From: Vibrio mangrovi
GTDB lineage: Bacteria > Pseudomonadota > Gammaproteobacteria > Enterobacterales > Vibrionaceae
Assembly: GCF_024346955.1 (NCBI RefSeq)
Contig: NZ_AP024883.1
Location: 2,046,001 to 2,110,000, forward strand
Direction: 5' to 3'
Length of the DNA: 64,000 bases
The position numbers were made by a program, and so were the translations under genes. Below, in pieces: positions 26,229 through 35,432 of this stretch (position 1 is its first letter; each line of letters starts with the position of its first letter). The notes below the pieces were generated by a model, which was given only the letters and a program-made list of their open reading frames with translations, was not told the origin of the DNA and searched no databases.

Positions 26229-27140
26229 ATGTTAGAAATCAAACATCTGAAGACGTTGATTTCACTACGGGATACCGGTTCTCTCACAGCAACGGCAACA
26301 GCACTACATCTGACTCAATCGGCACTGTCCCATCAGATTAAAGATCTGGAATCCCGGATTGGCAGCCAGCTTTTTCTCAGAAAAACACGCCCGGTCAGAT
26401 TTACATCCGAAGGCGAAATTCTGCTGCGGTTGGCAGAAGATGTTTTACCCCGAATGGCTCAGGCCGAACATGAGATTGCCAGTATCAAAGAAGATGTGAA
26501 TGGTCGGCTGCACATGGCGATTGACTGCCACTCCTGCTTTCAGTGGCTTATGCCGGCGTTAAAGGAATACCAGCTTAGCTGGCCGGATGTAAGTCTGGAT
26601 TTTTCTTCCGGATTTGGTTTCGAGCCTCTGCCGGCTCTGTTGGCCGGAGAGCTGGATCTGTTGATTACATCAGATATTATGCCGCGCTCAGAGATTCACT
26701 ATGAGCCATTGTTTGATTTTGAAATGCGTCTGGTCACTGCGATTAATCATCCGCTGGCGGAATCTGACTGTATTCAGCCGGAAGATTTAGCCGGGCAGAC
26801 GATGCTGACTTATCCGGTTCCGAAACAACGCCTTGACGTTTATAAACATTTTCTTCATCCGGCGGGAATAGAGCCGCAAAAGTGGAAACAGGCTGATAAT
26901 ACACTGATGCTGGTTCAGATGGTTTCAGCCGGCTTGGGTGTCGCTGCGCTTCCCAACTGGGCCATTAGTGAATTTTCCCGTCAGCGTCTGATCACCAGTA
27001 AACCATTGGGACAAGGGTTATGGCGACGCTTGTTTGCTGCAGTCCGTAACGGAGAAAAAGAAAAACGCTACCTACAGGCCTTCTTCGCCACGGCACGCCA
27101 GCAGTGTAAAACTCATTTAGAAGGGATAAAAATAGCCTGA
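26229..27140 (+). CDS. metR: LysR-family regulator MetR
   Basis: This 303-residue LysR-type protein has the N-terminal helix-turn-helix at residues 3-62 (HLKTLISLRDTGSLTATA, LTQSALSHQIKDLE) and a C-terminal effector domain. MetR activates metE and related genes with homocysteine as co-inducer. Divergence from metE is the classical arrangement and secures the name. GAGGAAAA precedes the ATG. Confidence 0.94.
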   Translation: MLEIKHLKTLISLRDTGSLTATATALHLTQSALSHQIKDLESRIGSQLFLRKTRPVRFTSEGEILLRLAEDVLPRMAQAEHEIASIKEDVNGRLHMAIDCHSCFQWLMPALKEYQLSWPDVSLDFSSGFGFEPLPALLAGELDLLITSDIMPRSEIHYEPLFDFEMRLVTAINHPLAESDCIQPEDLAGQTMLTYPVPKQRLDVYKHFLHPAGIEPQKWKQADNTLMLVQMVSAGLGVAALPNWAISEFSRQRLITSKPLGQGLWRRLFAAVRNGEKEKRYLQAFFATARQQCKTHLEGIKIA

Positions 27141-27157
27141 TACTCTCATGTCCTGAT

Positions 27158-27190
27158 ACAAAAAACATCCGCCAGTAAAACTGGCGGAGT
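27158..27190 (-). terminator. Intrinsic terminator of the amino-acid ABC operon
   Basis: CCGCCAGT/ACTGGCGG with a 3-nt loop is followed on the minus strand by TGTTTTTT. It lies between convergent metR and the ATPase gene. Confidence 0.85.
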
Positions 27191-27198
27191 ATGATGAA

Positions 27199-27951
27199 TC
27201 ACAGGACTTTAGCAAGAAATTGCTGTAGCCGGGGATGTGGCGGACGTTCAAATACAACCTGGGGAGTGTCATCAACCAATAGTGCACCATCTTCCATAAA
27301 TAGCACCCGATCGGCAACTTCCTTGGCAAACCCCATTTCATGGGTCACAATAACCATGGTCATCCCTTCTGCTGCCAGTCCTTTGATAACATCCAGAACT
27401 TCCCCGACCATTTCCGGATCAAGCGCTGAAGTTGGTTCATCGAACAACATCAGATCAGGTTCCATCGCCAGAGCCCGGGCAATCGCAACCCGTTGCTGCT
27501 GCCCACCGGACAGATGGGACGGATAATTATTCATCCGTTCAGCAAGACCGACCCGTTGCATCAGTGCTTTTGCTGCGACCTCAACTTCTTTGGCCGGACG
27601 CTTGGCAACCTTTAATGGTGCCAGCATCACATTCTCCAGAGCTGTCTTATGCGGAAACAGATTAAAGCTTTGGAATACCATGCCGACATTTTGCCGTAAC
27701 TGATTGATATTAGTTGATTTAGCGTACATATCAACGCCATCGACTACAATTGAGCCTTCATTAATCGCTTCAAGCTGGTTCAATGTACGCAGAAAAGTGG
27801 ATTTGCCCGAGCCGGATGGTCCGATAATCGCGACCACTTCTCCTCTCCTGACGGTTGCACTGACGGCTTTCAGTGCATGACAACCATTGGGATAAAATTT
27901 TTCAATCCCTTTGGCAACAATCATGTCTTCACCGGTATACTGACTAGTCAC
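27199..27951 (-). CDS. Polar amino acid ABC transporter ATP-binding protein
   Basis: This 250-residue ATPase has Walker A GPSGSGKST near residues 40-48, Q-loop MVFQSFNLFPH, signature LSGGQQQRVAIARAL, Walker B LMLFDEPTSALDPE and the switch histidine in VTHEMGF. It belongs to the GlnQ/HisP/ArtP group importing polar amino acids. Its start overlaps the permease stop by 8 bases; an inner ATG at residue 10 is also possible. Substrate cannot be read from the ATPase. Confidence 0.93.
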   Translation of the reverse strand: MTSQYTGEDMIVAKGIEKFYPNGCHALKAVSATVRRGEVVAIIGPSGSGKSTFLRTLNQLEAINEGSIVVDGVDMYAKSTNINQLRQNVGMVFQSFNLFPHKTALENVMLAPLKVAKRPAKEVEVAAKALMQRVGLAERMNNYPSHLSGGQQQRVAIARALAMEPDLMLFDEPTSALDPEMVGEVLDVIKGLAAEGMTMVIVTHEMGFAKEVADRVLFMEDGALLVDDTPQVVFERPPHPRLQQFLAKVL

Positions 27952-28888
27952 TGGCCGATAACCTCTTTTCTAACACTTGGATTGCCCACGACAGTGAACC
28001 GGTTACAAGCAGATAAAGTGCTGCTACGGTAAACCACACTTCAAATGGTGCAAAACTTCCGGCAACAACTTCCCGCCCGGCTTTGGTCAAATCGGTAATC
28101 GAAATCACCGAAACCAAAGACGAGTCCTTGATCAGATTAATAAATTGCCCTGCCAATGGAGGTAGCGTCCGCTTAAATGCCTGAGGCAATACGACATAGC
28201 GCATCGCTTGCGGATAGGTCATCCCTAAAGAGCGTGCGGCTTCCATCTGACCGGTCGCAATAGACTGGATACCTGCCCGGATAATTTCTGCAACATATGC
28301 GCCGGTAAACACGGATAATGCCACAACACCGGCGGTAAACCGATCCAGATCCAAAACGGTACCGATGAAGAAATAAACGATAAAAATCTGCACCAGTAAT
28401 GGCGTACCGCGAATAATTTCAACATAAGTCAGGGAGAGATCCCGGGCGGTATGATTTTTAGAAACCCGCATCAGGCCAAAAATCAGCCCCAGCAGAATCG
28501 CAAAAAACAATGAGATAAAAGAGATTTTAACCGTGACCCAAAGCCCCATGGCTATCGGTCCGAATTTCCAGTCTTTGACTTGGGCAAGCGTGTCCCCTTC
28601 AAAGACCAAATCTCCATTACCAATAACCCGCCGATCATATTTTTTGATGACCTGATCCGGGTTTCCGTTATCGAATTTCACGATAATCTGGTCGCCTTCG
28701 ATCACCGAGGTTCCGTCACCCTGAGCACGAATATCCTGCATCTCAGTATTGACGATATAGGGCCACAGGCGATCCCAATGCCAGTTATAATTAATCGTCT
28801 TGCCGGAGAAATAGATGGCACCTACCAGCAGAACCATAATCACGGCATAAATTCCATGGCCTATCCAGCGTCTGGATTTTGACTGCAT
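27944..28888 (-). CDS. Polar amino acid ABC transporter permease
   Basis: The protein is 314 residues from the ATG at 28888; the frame extends upstream through a hairpin and gives an atypical N-terminus, so the inner ATG is preferred. One N-terminal helix is followed by about 80 polar residues (NYNWHWDRLWPYI to VKDWKFGP), then the HisM-type core with TPLLVQIFIVYF and the EAA-type loop EAARSLGMTYPQAMRYVVLPQAFKRTLP. The extra periplasmic segment after helix 1 is longer than in typical GlnP/HisM. The protein works with the adjacent ATPase and binding protein. Confidence 0.9.
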   Translation of the reverse strand: MQSKSRRWIGHGIYAVIMVLLVGAIYFSGKTINYNWHWDRLWPYIVNTEMQDIRAQGDGTSVIEGDQIIVKFDNGNPDQVIKKYDRRVIGNGDLVFEGDTLAQVKDWKFGPIAMGLWVTVKISFISLFFAILLGLIFGLMRVSKNHTARDLSLTYVEIIRGTPLLVQIFIVYFFIGTVLDLDRFTAGVVALSVFTGAYVAEIIRAGIQSIATGQMEAARSLGMTYPQAMRYVVLPQAFKRTLPPLAGQFINLIKDSSLVSVISITDLTKAGREVVAGSFAPFEVWFTVAALYLLVTGSLSWAIQVLEKRLSASD

Positions 28889-28918
28889 TACAATGATTCT
28901 CTTCTGTTTACTGATCAT

Positions 28919-28946
28919 CCGGACAAGGGGAAAACCCCCGGTCCGG
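28919..28946 (-). repeat. Intercistronic hairpin between binding protein and permease genes
   Basis: CCGGAC/GTCCGG outer arms and GGGG/CCCC inner arms with an AAAA loop form a GC-rich hairpin in the gap before the permease. Such hairpins often protect the upstream mRNA and so raise binding-protein yield. Confidence 0.7.
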
Positions 28947-28989
28947 TACTTCATATCAATTCAATATAGCTAAAAAAGTATTCAGAGGA

Positions 28990-29799
28990 TTACTGAACGT
29001 CTTTCAGCCAACTGTCAGATTTGAACCATTTGTCATAAATGCGCTGATAAGTACCATCGCCTTTCACCTGGCGCAGGTAATTATTCAGGAAATTAAGGAA
29101 ATTAGGATCATCCTGGCGAATTGCCCATCCCAGAGGTTCATAAGTAAACGGTGTATCCAGATGGGTCACCTGCTGAGGATGCTGAGCGGCATAAATTGCA
29201 TTGTATGGCAGGTCATAAACGTAGGCATCAGCCTTACCATTCGAAACCTGAAGAACGGCATCAGCTTCTGTATCATAAAGATCCAGTTTCGCTTTCGGGA
29301 TATAACGTTTGGCAGCTTCTGCTCCAGTGGTTCCCAGCTTACTGGTCAGTGTATATTTCGGATCATTCAGATCCTTATAACTTTCAATCTTGCCAGCCAG
29401 TTTCGGAGAAATCAGCACAGACTGTCCGATGACAATATACGGGTCGGCAAAGTTAACTTTCAGGTTACGTTCCGGTGTAATAGTCATTCCGGAGATAATA
29501 ATATCGCACTTATCGGTCTGAAGTGCCGGAATAATACCATCCCATGCCGTATTGACCGGAACGAACTTCACTCCGATAGATCGTGCCATATGTTTTGCCA
29601 TGTCTAAGTCGAAACCGACAAAACGACCATCTTTGGTTTTCATCTCGAATGGCACATAACCAGCGTCAAAACAAGCTCTGAGCTCCCCTTTGTTAAGGAT
29701 GTTCTCCAGTGCAGATTGCGGTGCTGCATTAACCTGAGTCGTCAACGCGGAACACGCAAGTACCGCGCCAGCAATTGCTGATTTTAATAATTTATTCAT
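28990..29799 (-). CDS. Periplasmic polar amino acid-binding protein
   Basis: This 269-residue solute-binding protein has a signal peptide (residues 1-25, cut after VNA) and family 3 motifs: RACFDAGYVPFEM, GFDLDMAKHMARSIG, CDIIISGMTITPERN and the hinge KLGTTGAEAAKRY. It delivers an amino acid to the adjacent permease and ATPase. It is the first gene of the operon, with AAAGGG before the ATG; the 270-base region upstream should hold the promoter. Substrate is not certain. Confidence 0.92.
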   Translation of the reverse strand: MNKLLKSAIAGAVLACSALTTQVNAAPQSALENILNKGELRACFDAGYVPFEMKTKDGRFVGFDLDMAKHMARSIGVKFVPVNTAWDGIIPALQTDKCDIIISGMTITPERNLKVNFADPYIVIGQSVLISPKLAGKIESYKDLNDPKYTLTSKLGTTGAEAAKRYIPKAKLDLYDTEADAVLQVSNGKADAYVYDLPYNAIYAAQHPQQVTHLDTPFTYEPLGWAIRQDDPNFLNFLNNYLRQVKGDGTYQRIYDKWFKSDSWLKDVQ

Positions 29800-30071
29800 A
29801 CTGTCCCTTTATGATTTTTATATCTATCTGCGACCATTTCCATCAAGAAATGCGATGTTGTGTTGTGATCTGCGCTGAATGATTCAGCCCAGTTATCTGT
29901 AACATAGTGCGACAGAACGGTAGCACTTTTCAATACTTTCTTCACAATTAATAACAACATTATCTACAAAGTATCTACCTATACGGACAGTTGCTTATCT
30001 CCTGTAATCTTCGCTTAAAATGCAGGTTTTTGAGCGTGTTCAATAAGATCCATTGAACGAGAGATGACAAA

Positions 30072-31283
30072 TCAACCCAGTAATCTATCCAGTTCCGCGA
30101 TAAGATCTTGTGGGTTTTCTAGACCAATTGAAAGTCGGAATAATCCATCTCCGGCGTAATCCCGGTACTCTTTTTCCTGTTCCACTGTCATATTGTAGGT
30201 TGATTCCATCAAATCAGCCGTTTTCAGCAAGACTGCCAGACTACGCTGATGCCCGATGGAATAAGCGTAATAGAACAATCGGGCATCTTCGGCAAAGCGC
30301 CGGGCAATCTCATCCATGTCATCCGTCTGAAATACAATAATGCCACCACCATGAGCCATCTGTTGACCCGCAAGCTGATACTGGGGGTGAGAAGCCAGTC
30401 CCGGATAATTCACCTGCTTTACCCGGGGATGCTTTTCAAGCCATCGGGCAATCTGGAGTGCCGACTCACTCATGGTTTTCATCCGTGGATATAACGTCTC
30501 GATCCCACGCATGATCAGCCATGCATTATGGGCGTTGATCGTTGCGCCGAGATAAACCCCTGCCCTTGAACGAATCTGAGCTATCAGCGCTTTTCTGCCG
30601 ACAACACACCCACCCAGAGCATCCCCGTGACCATTCATGAATTTGGTCAGGGAATGAACCACAATATCAACACCCAGAGTTACCGGTCGGGTAATCACCG
30701 GCGTTGCAAATGTTGAATCAACCGAAAGAAGTATATTGTGTTGTCTGGCTAAATCAGCCAGTTGTTTCAGGTCGGTCAGACGTAATAGCGGATTACAGGG
30801 ACTCTCAGCATGAATAAGTCTGGTATTGGGACGAATCGCCTTCGCGACAGCTTCCAGATCCGTCAGATTCACCGTACTCACTTCAATCCCGTAATCCGGC
30901 AATATCTCTCTTGCCATTTCATAAACCGCTGCGTAACAGACATCACTGATGATCAAATGATCGCCGACTCGCAAGAATGAGAAAAATACTGCCGACAATG
31001 CCGCCATTCCTGTTGTCGTCGCATAAGCATCATCGGTACATTCCAGTGCAGCGATTCGCTGTTCCAGTTGCCGGACTGTCGGGTTAGTCCAGCCGGCATA
31101 GAGAAACGGTGCTTCCGTCAGATCATCGATCCCATGTGCTGAAAATGAACCATCCTCCGGGATAAAACAGTGATTCACAGACATCGCAATAGGCGGTGTC
31201 ATTGCTTGTGTTTCCCGGTCAGGTACAAATCCGGCAGAAAGCGCCAGCGTTTCAGGACTGTATTGCGAAGGCTGAGTAGACAT
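30072..31283 (-). CDS. PLP-dependent transsulfuration-family enzyme (Cys/Met metabolism)
   Basis: This 403-residue enzyme belongs to the cystathionine gamma-synthase/beta-lyase/methionine gamma-lyase family. It shows YAGWTNPTVRQLEQRIAALE near the start, TTGMAALSAVF, HAESPCNPLLRL, SVDSTFATPV and the PLP lysine K214 in HSLTKFMNGHGDALGG. Motifs do not settle which reaction it performs. It is divergent from an Lrp/AsnC regulator gene, which probably controls it, as in methionine or cysteine catabolism. Confidence 0.87.
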   Translation of the reverse strand: MSTQPSQYSPETLALSAGFVPDRETQAMTPPIAMSVNHCFIPEDGSFSAHGIDDLTEAPFLYAGWTNPTVRQLEQRIAALECTDDAYATTTGMAALSAVFFSFLRVGDHLIISDVCYAAVYEMAREILPDYGIEVSTVNLTDLEAVAKAIRPNTRLIHAESPCNPLLRLTDLKQLADLARQHNILLSVDSTFATPVITRPVTLGVDIVVHSLTKFMNGHGDALGGCVVGRKALIAQIRSRAGVYLGATINAHNAWLIMRGIETLYPRMKTMSESALQIARWLEKHPRVKQVNYPGLASHPQYQLAGQQMAHGGGIIVFQTDDMDEIARRFAEDARLFYYAYSIGHQRSLAVLLKTADLMESTYNMTVEQEKEYRDYAGDGLFRLSIGLENPQDLIAELDRLLG

Positions 31284-31381
31284 AAACGATAAACTTCCAT
31301 TAGTTTCAGGATGGGTGCGCCAGAATAGTATCTGGTAAAAAATGGGCAGTTAAACGGCAGAATTACCTATTCTCGACGTGT

Positions 31382-31414
31382 TTTTCTGCATTATTTATGA
31401 CAATATGCAGAAAA
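31382..31414. promoter_or_regulatory. Inverted repeat, candidate Lrp-family operator
   Basis: TTTTCTGCAT (31382-31391) and its exact complement ATGCAGAAAA (31405-31414) flank a 13-bp spacer between the divergent PLP enzyme and lrp-like genes, 26 bases before the regulator's ATG. Confidence 0.55.
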
Positions 31415-31439
31415 TCCGCGTTCAAGAACACTTAATCAC

Positions 31440-31910
31440 ATGCCACTCGACCTATTTGATAAAAAGATACTTGATATCATGCAACGAAACTGTCGGCTCC
31501 AGACAGAAAAAATTGCCGAACAGATTGGGCTATCCGCCTCAGCAGTGCAGCGGCGTATCAAGAAGTTACGTCAGGAAGGTGTCATTCAACAGGAAGTAGC
31601 CATCATTGATCCGCAATATCTGATGAATCATATGAGTTTTATAGCGGGTTTGGAGATTGAGCGGGATAACTACCAGACTTTATCCCACTTCAAAAGCTGG
31701 GCCGAACACAAAGAAAATATCCAGCAAATCTATTATGTCACCGGCCAGTTTGATCTGATGGTACTGGTGACTGCCGCAAGTGCACTGGAATATGATGCCT
31801 TTATTGAAAAGCTAATGCAGGCAAACCCCAGAATCCGGCGTGTCACGACTCATGTCGTTCTGGATAGTCCCAAACGTACTTTCTATACACCAATACCAGA
31901 TGAGCTCTAG
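31440..31910 (+). CDS. Lrp/AsnC-family transcriptional regulator
   Basis: The protein is 156 residues. Residues 2-60 form the AsnC-type helix-turn-helix (DLFDKKILDIMQRNCRLQTEKIAE, SASAVQRRIKKLRQEGVI) and the C-terminal half is a RAM ligand-binding domain (VTGQFDLMVLVTA). It is too divergent to be global Lrp and lies head to head with the PLP enzyme gene, so it is likely a local regulator responding to an amino acid. The ribosome site is weak. Confidence 0.9.
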   Translation: MPLDLFDKKILDIMQRNCRLQTEKIAEQIGLSASAVQRRIKKLRQEGVIQQEVAIIDPQYLMNHMSFIAGLEIERDNYQTLSHFKSWAEHKENIQQIYYVTGQFDLMVLVTAASALEYDAFIEKLMQANPRIRRVTTHVVLDSPKRTFYTPIPDEL

Positions 31911-31927
31911 ACTGGATAAGATGGATA

Positions 31928-31960
31928 GAAAAAAGCCGGGAGAATACATTCCCCCCGGCG
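31928..31960 (-). terminator. Intrinsic terminator of the DUF4250 gene
   Basis: On the minus strand GCCGGG-type arms around AATGTATTC are followed by TTTTTTC. It lies between convergent lrp-like and DUF4250 genes. Confidence 0.8.
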
Positions 31961-31975
31961 GCTGTCCGACACGCT

Positions 31976-32173
31976 TTAGTGCTCAGCTTTAAATTGATTT
32001 GTTAGCGGATCATACTGATAGCCCAGATGACCTAACTTATCGACAACCACCTGAGAATCAAGTTCATAAGTGACAGTCAATTCCTCAAAACTTTCACATT
32101 CCAGCCGCAATTTCTCATTGACAATACCAAGCAGAATAGAACTGTCTAAACGACCAACGTTTGAAAAATCCAT
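31976..32173 (-). CDS. DUF4250 domain protein
   Basis: This 65-residue protein starts at the ATG at 32173, which follows a perfect AGGAG at 7 bases; the longer frame to 32242 lacks such a site. The sequence MDFSNVGRLDSSILLGIVN, then LRLECESFEELTVTYELD and a final GYQYDPLTNQFK fits the small DUF4250 family. Function is unknown. It lies downstream of an unknown membrane protein in the same direction. Confidence 0.8.
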   Translation of the reverse strand: MDFSNVGRLDSSILLGIVNEKLRLECESFEELTVTYELDSQVVVDKLGHLGYQYDPLTNQFKAEH

Positions 32174-32266
32174 AACCACACTCCTTTGGGTTGTTCCAAA
32201 TCCCGTAAGACACAGAGACTGATCGCCTCTGAATAATCTCAAATATAAGTGTAGTTCTAAATTTGA

Positions 32267-32947
32267 CTAACTAAAATAAAGCTGATGGAATCCGCTCACT
32301 GAGGTTAATAGCACCAGACAGGAAATTGCCAGTTGAATTCTATCAACACTCTTCGTCGTCAGCAGATGCCATGACCAGATAATCACTGCGGTCACCAGCA
32401 GAGAGAAACAGACCAGAATCAACTGGAGTGTATCTTGTAACTGAGAAGATGCCATACCAGAAGTAAACGGAACGATACAGAGAGTCAGCAGCATTGCTGC
32501 CAGAATCCCTGCGACCGGCAGCAGTCGGTGAAAAGCTTGCAAACGGGTTCTGGCAACCGTTAGCAATAAATGTGCAGCCATTGTACCCAGCAACAGGCAT
32601 GACAGTACCATCATCACGGCCGCAATCCAGTTCGGTGCAGTCAGCACATCATGTAATAAAGTTATCCCAGCCAGCACATTCGCCAGATAAAGAATCTTGA
32701 GAGGTCCTTCTTGCCGGGTCTTTCCGGTTTTGACCTGAGAGTAAAAATATCCCGTCAGGGCAACTACCAGCAGGACATACAGATGCTGGGTAGCAACCAA
32801 CAGCCATAACACCAGCAAAACCGGGAGAAGACGGTGAATTCTTCCTCGCTGTCCGGGACAAATCTCTCCTTTTGCTAATACCAGCGTAAGTATCAATTGA
32901 GCACCGGCAGCCATCGGGACCAGTACGGAAATAAGTGCATTCAGCAT
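32267..32947 (-). CDS. Unrecognised multi-pass membrane protein
   Basis: I do not recognise this 226-residue protein. It is strongly hydrophobic, with about seven predicted membrane helices (for example residues 4-24, 42-67, 84-100, 104-130, 143-163, 172-194 and 205-222) and short basic loops. No catalytic or transport motif is visible. The DUF4250 gene follows 93 bases downstream on the same strand. The divergent neighbour is the YgiQ-like radical SAM gene. Confidence 0.65.
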   Translation of the reverse strand: MLNALISVLVPMAAGAQLILTLVLAKGEICPGQRGRIHRLLPVLLVLWLLVATQHLYVLLVVALTGYFYSQVKTGKTRQEGPLKILYLANVLAGITLLHDVLTAPNWIAAVMMVLSCLLLGTMAAHLLLTVARTRLQAFHRLLPVAGILAAMLLTLCIVPFTSGMASSQLQDTLQLILVCFSLLVTAVIIWSWHLLTTKSVDRIQLAISCLVLLTSVSGFHQLYFS

Positions 32948-33157
32948 AACAACATCTGACGATAGAATGGGATAGCGGGATCATACCAAAAACCCCCACA
33001 GAAGAAAGCCGGATTATGCAGATTTACCAGTCTGAACCATCTGGCCGGTATCATCAGAGATAAAATCAATATCCCTGTTTATTTTGTGGACGGATGATGC
33101 TGGCGACGCCCTTCACTTGCCGCTATAATGCCCGCCGCACATTCATGAGGTCAAAAT

Positions 33158-35374
33158 ATGCACAGCAACATCACGCCGATTCATCACTATGAGAAATACT
33201 GGGCCGAGTGCTTCGGCAATGCGCCATTTCTGCCGACCAGCAGAAAAGAAATGGACCAGTTAGGCTGGGATAGCTGTGATGTCATCATCGTCACCGGTGA
33301 TGCCTATGTTGACCATCCAAGCTTTGGTATGGCGATTATTGGCCGCCTTCTGGAATCCCAGGGATTCCGGGTCGGCATCATTCCGCAGCCGGACTGGCAT
33401 AATAAGCAAGACTTTATGGCTCTGGGCCGTCCGAACCTGTTTTTCGGGATCACTGCCGGAAACATGGATTCGATGATCAATCGCTACACTGCGGATAAAA
33501 AGCTTCGCCACGATGATGCCTATACACCCGGCAATGAAGGCGGCAAGCGTCCTGACCGGGCGACACTGGTCTATTCTCAGCGCTGTCGCGAAGCATATAA
33601 GGATACGCCCATTGTTTTAGGCGGTATTGAAGCCAGCCTGCGGCGGGTTGCCCATTATGACTACTGGTCTGATAAAATCCGCCGTTCGGTTCTGTTCGAT
33701 GCGAAAGCCGATATCCTGCTCTTCGGTAATGCAGAGCGGGCGCTAATCGAAGTAGCCCACCGGCTCGCCAAAGGAGAATCAATCCAGTCAATGACCCGAA
33801 TTCGCGGCACCGCCGTGATCTGCTCAGAAGCACCGGAAAATTACCGAATTATTGATTCTTCCCGGATAGAAAAACCAGGAAAACCGTTTGTACCGACCAA
33901 TCCTTATCAGGCTGAGCCTGCCTGCGAATCCAACGCAGAAAATGAGTCGGCAGCACAACCGATTACTGTTCGCCCTTCCCGGCATGATGCGGAAACAACG
34001 GCGGTACGTCTGCCATCTTATGAGAAACTGGTCAATGACCGTATTCTCTACGCACACGCCAGCCGTGTTCTCCATCTGGAGACTAACCCGTATTCCGGCA
34101 GAGCATTAATTCAAAAACATGGCGACCGGGAGCTATGGGTTAATCAGGCTCCAATTCCGCTTTCCACAGAAGAGATGGACTTCGTGTTTGGCCTGCCTTA
34201 TGCCCGAGTTCCTCATCCACGTTACGGAAAAGCTAAAATTCCGGCTTATGATATGATCAAAACCTCGGTCAATATCATGCGTGGATGCTTCGGTGGCTGC
34301 TCCTTCTGCTCCATCACAGAACATGAAGGCAGAATTATTCAGAATCGCTCGAAAGAATCCATTCTGGATGAACTTCAGGAGATTCGGGACAAAGTTCCCG
34401 GCTTCACCGGTACTATCTCAGACTTAGGCGGACCGACAGCCAACATGTACCGTCTGGGCTGTTCCGATCCGAAAGCTGAGGCCAATTGCCGCCGCCCTTC
34501 CTGTGTCTTTCCGGGAATCTGCCATAAATTAAATACGGATCATAAACATACGATTGATCTATACCGGGCAGCCCGTCAGGTCGAAGGTGTCAAAAAAGTA
34601 CTGATTGCTTCCGGCGTCCGTTACGACCTGGCCATTGAATCACCGGAATATGTCAAAGAGCTGGTCACCCACCATGTGGGTGGCTATCTGAAAATTGCAC
34701 CGGAACATACAGAAAAAGGCCCATTGGATCTAATGATGAAACCCGGCATGGGAACTTACGAACAATTCAAATCTATGTTCGAAAAATACAGTGCTGAAGC
34801 CGGAAAAAAACAATACCTGATTCCCTACTTTATTTCGGCCCACCCCGGAACTGAAGATGAGGACATGCTCAATCTCGCGTTATGGCTGAAGAAAAACAAT
34901 TTTGAATGCGATCAGGTACAGAATTTCTATCCTTCTCCTATGTGTAATGCAACCGCGATGTACCATGCTGAGACCAATCCACTGAAGCGGGTCAAATATA
35001 AGAAACGGGAAGTCGTTCCGGTCGCAAAAGGCGAGCGTCAACGCCGTTTGCACAAAGCGTTACTACGTTATCACGACCCGAAAAACTGGCCTTTGCTACG
35101 ACAGGCACTCACCGAAATGGGGAAAAAACATCTGATTGGTGACGGACCTCATTGTCTGATTCCGGCAGAAGATCAACAAAAACAGACACCGGCACAACGG
35201 AGAAAATCCGGCAGACATGGTGCCAACCGCTTTGCCACGAAACACTCCAAATCCCAGCCGGGATTTGCCCCGCTACGGGAAGGTAACGGAAATAATCATC
35301 ATGGAAAGCCCTCCCGGCCCCCCAAATCACAACAACGGGGGAAAAATGCCGGAAAATCGAAGCCCGTAGCATAA
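33158..35374 (+). CDS. YgiQ-family radical SAM protein
   Basis: This 738-residue protein has an N-terminal UPF0313-type domain (GWDSCDVIIVTGDAYVDHPS) and a radical SAM core with CxxxCxxC at C377, C381 and C384 (RGCFGGCSFCS) to hold a [4Fe-4S] cluster. Several later cysteines (LGCSDPKAEANCRRPSCVFPGIC) are conserved in the family. The reaction is unknown. The C-terminal 80 residues are a Lys/Arg/Gln-rich disordered tail. It is monocistronic with a terminator. Confidence 0.92.
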   Translation: MHSNITPIHHYEKYWAECFGNAPFLPTSRKEMDQLGWDSCDVIIVTGDAYVDHPSFGMAIIGRLLESQGFRVGIIPQPDWHNKQDFMALGRPNLFFGITAGNMDSMINRYTADKKLRHDDAYTPGNEGGKRPDRATLVYSQRCREAYKDTPIVLGGIEASLRRVAHYDYWSDKIRRSVLFDAKADILLFGNAERALIEVAHRLAKGESIQSMTRIRGTAVICSEAPENYRIIDSSRIEKPGKPFVPTNPYQAEPACESNAENESAAQPITVRPSRHDAETTAVRLPSYEKLVNDRILYAHASRVLHLETNPYSGRALIQKHGDRELWVNQAPIPLSTEEMDFVFGLPYARVPHPRYGKAKIPAYDMIKTSVNIMRGCFGGCSFCSITEHEGRIIQNRSKESILDELQEIRDKVPGFTGTISDLGGPTANMYRLGCSDPKAEANCRRPSCVFPGICHKLNTDHKHTIDLYRAARQVEGVKKVLIASGVRYDLAIESPEYVKELVTHHVGGYLKIAPEHTEKGPLDLMMKPGMGTYEQFKSMFEKYSAEAGKKQYLIPYFISAHPGTEDEDMLNLALWLKKNNFECDQVQNFYPSPMCNATAMYHAETNPLKRVKYKKREVVPVAKGERQRRLHKALLRYHDPKNWPLLRQALTEMGKKHLIGDGPHCLIPAEDQQKQTPAQRRKSGRHGANRFATKHSKSQPGFAPLREGNGNNHHGKPSRPPKSQQRGKNAGKSKPVA

Positions 35375-35381
35375 TTCCATA

Positions 35382-35411
35382 AAAAAACGCAGCCAGTCCG
35401 CTGCGTTTTTT
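35382..35411. terminator. Bidirectional terminator between ygiQ-like gene and serC
   Basis: AAAAAACGCAGC pairs with GCTGCGTTTTTT over a 6-nt loop, giving T runs on both strands. Confidence 0.92.
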
Positions 35412-35432
35412 AACAATGATTCAGGCCTTGAT

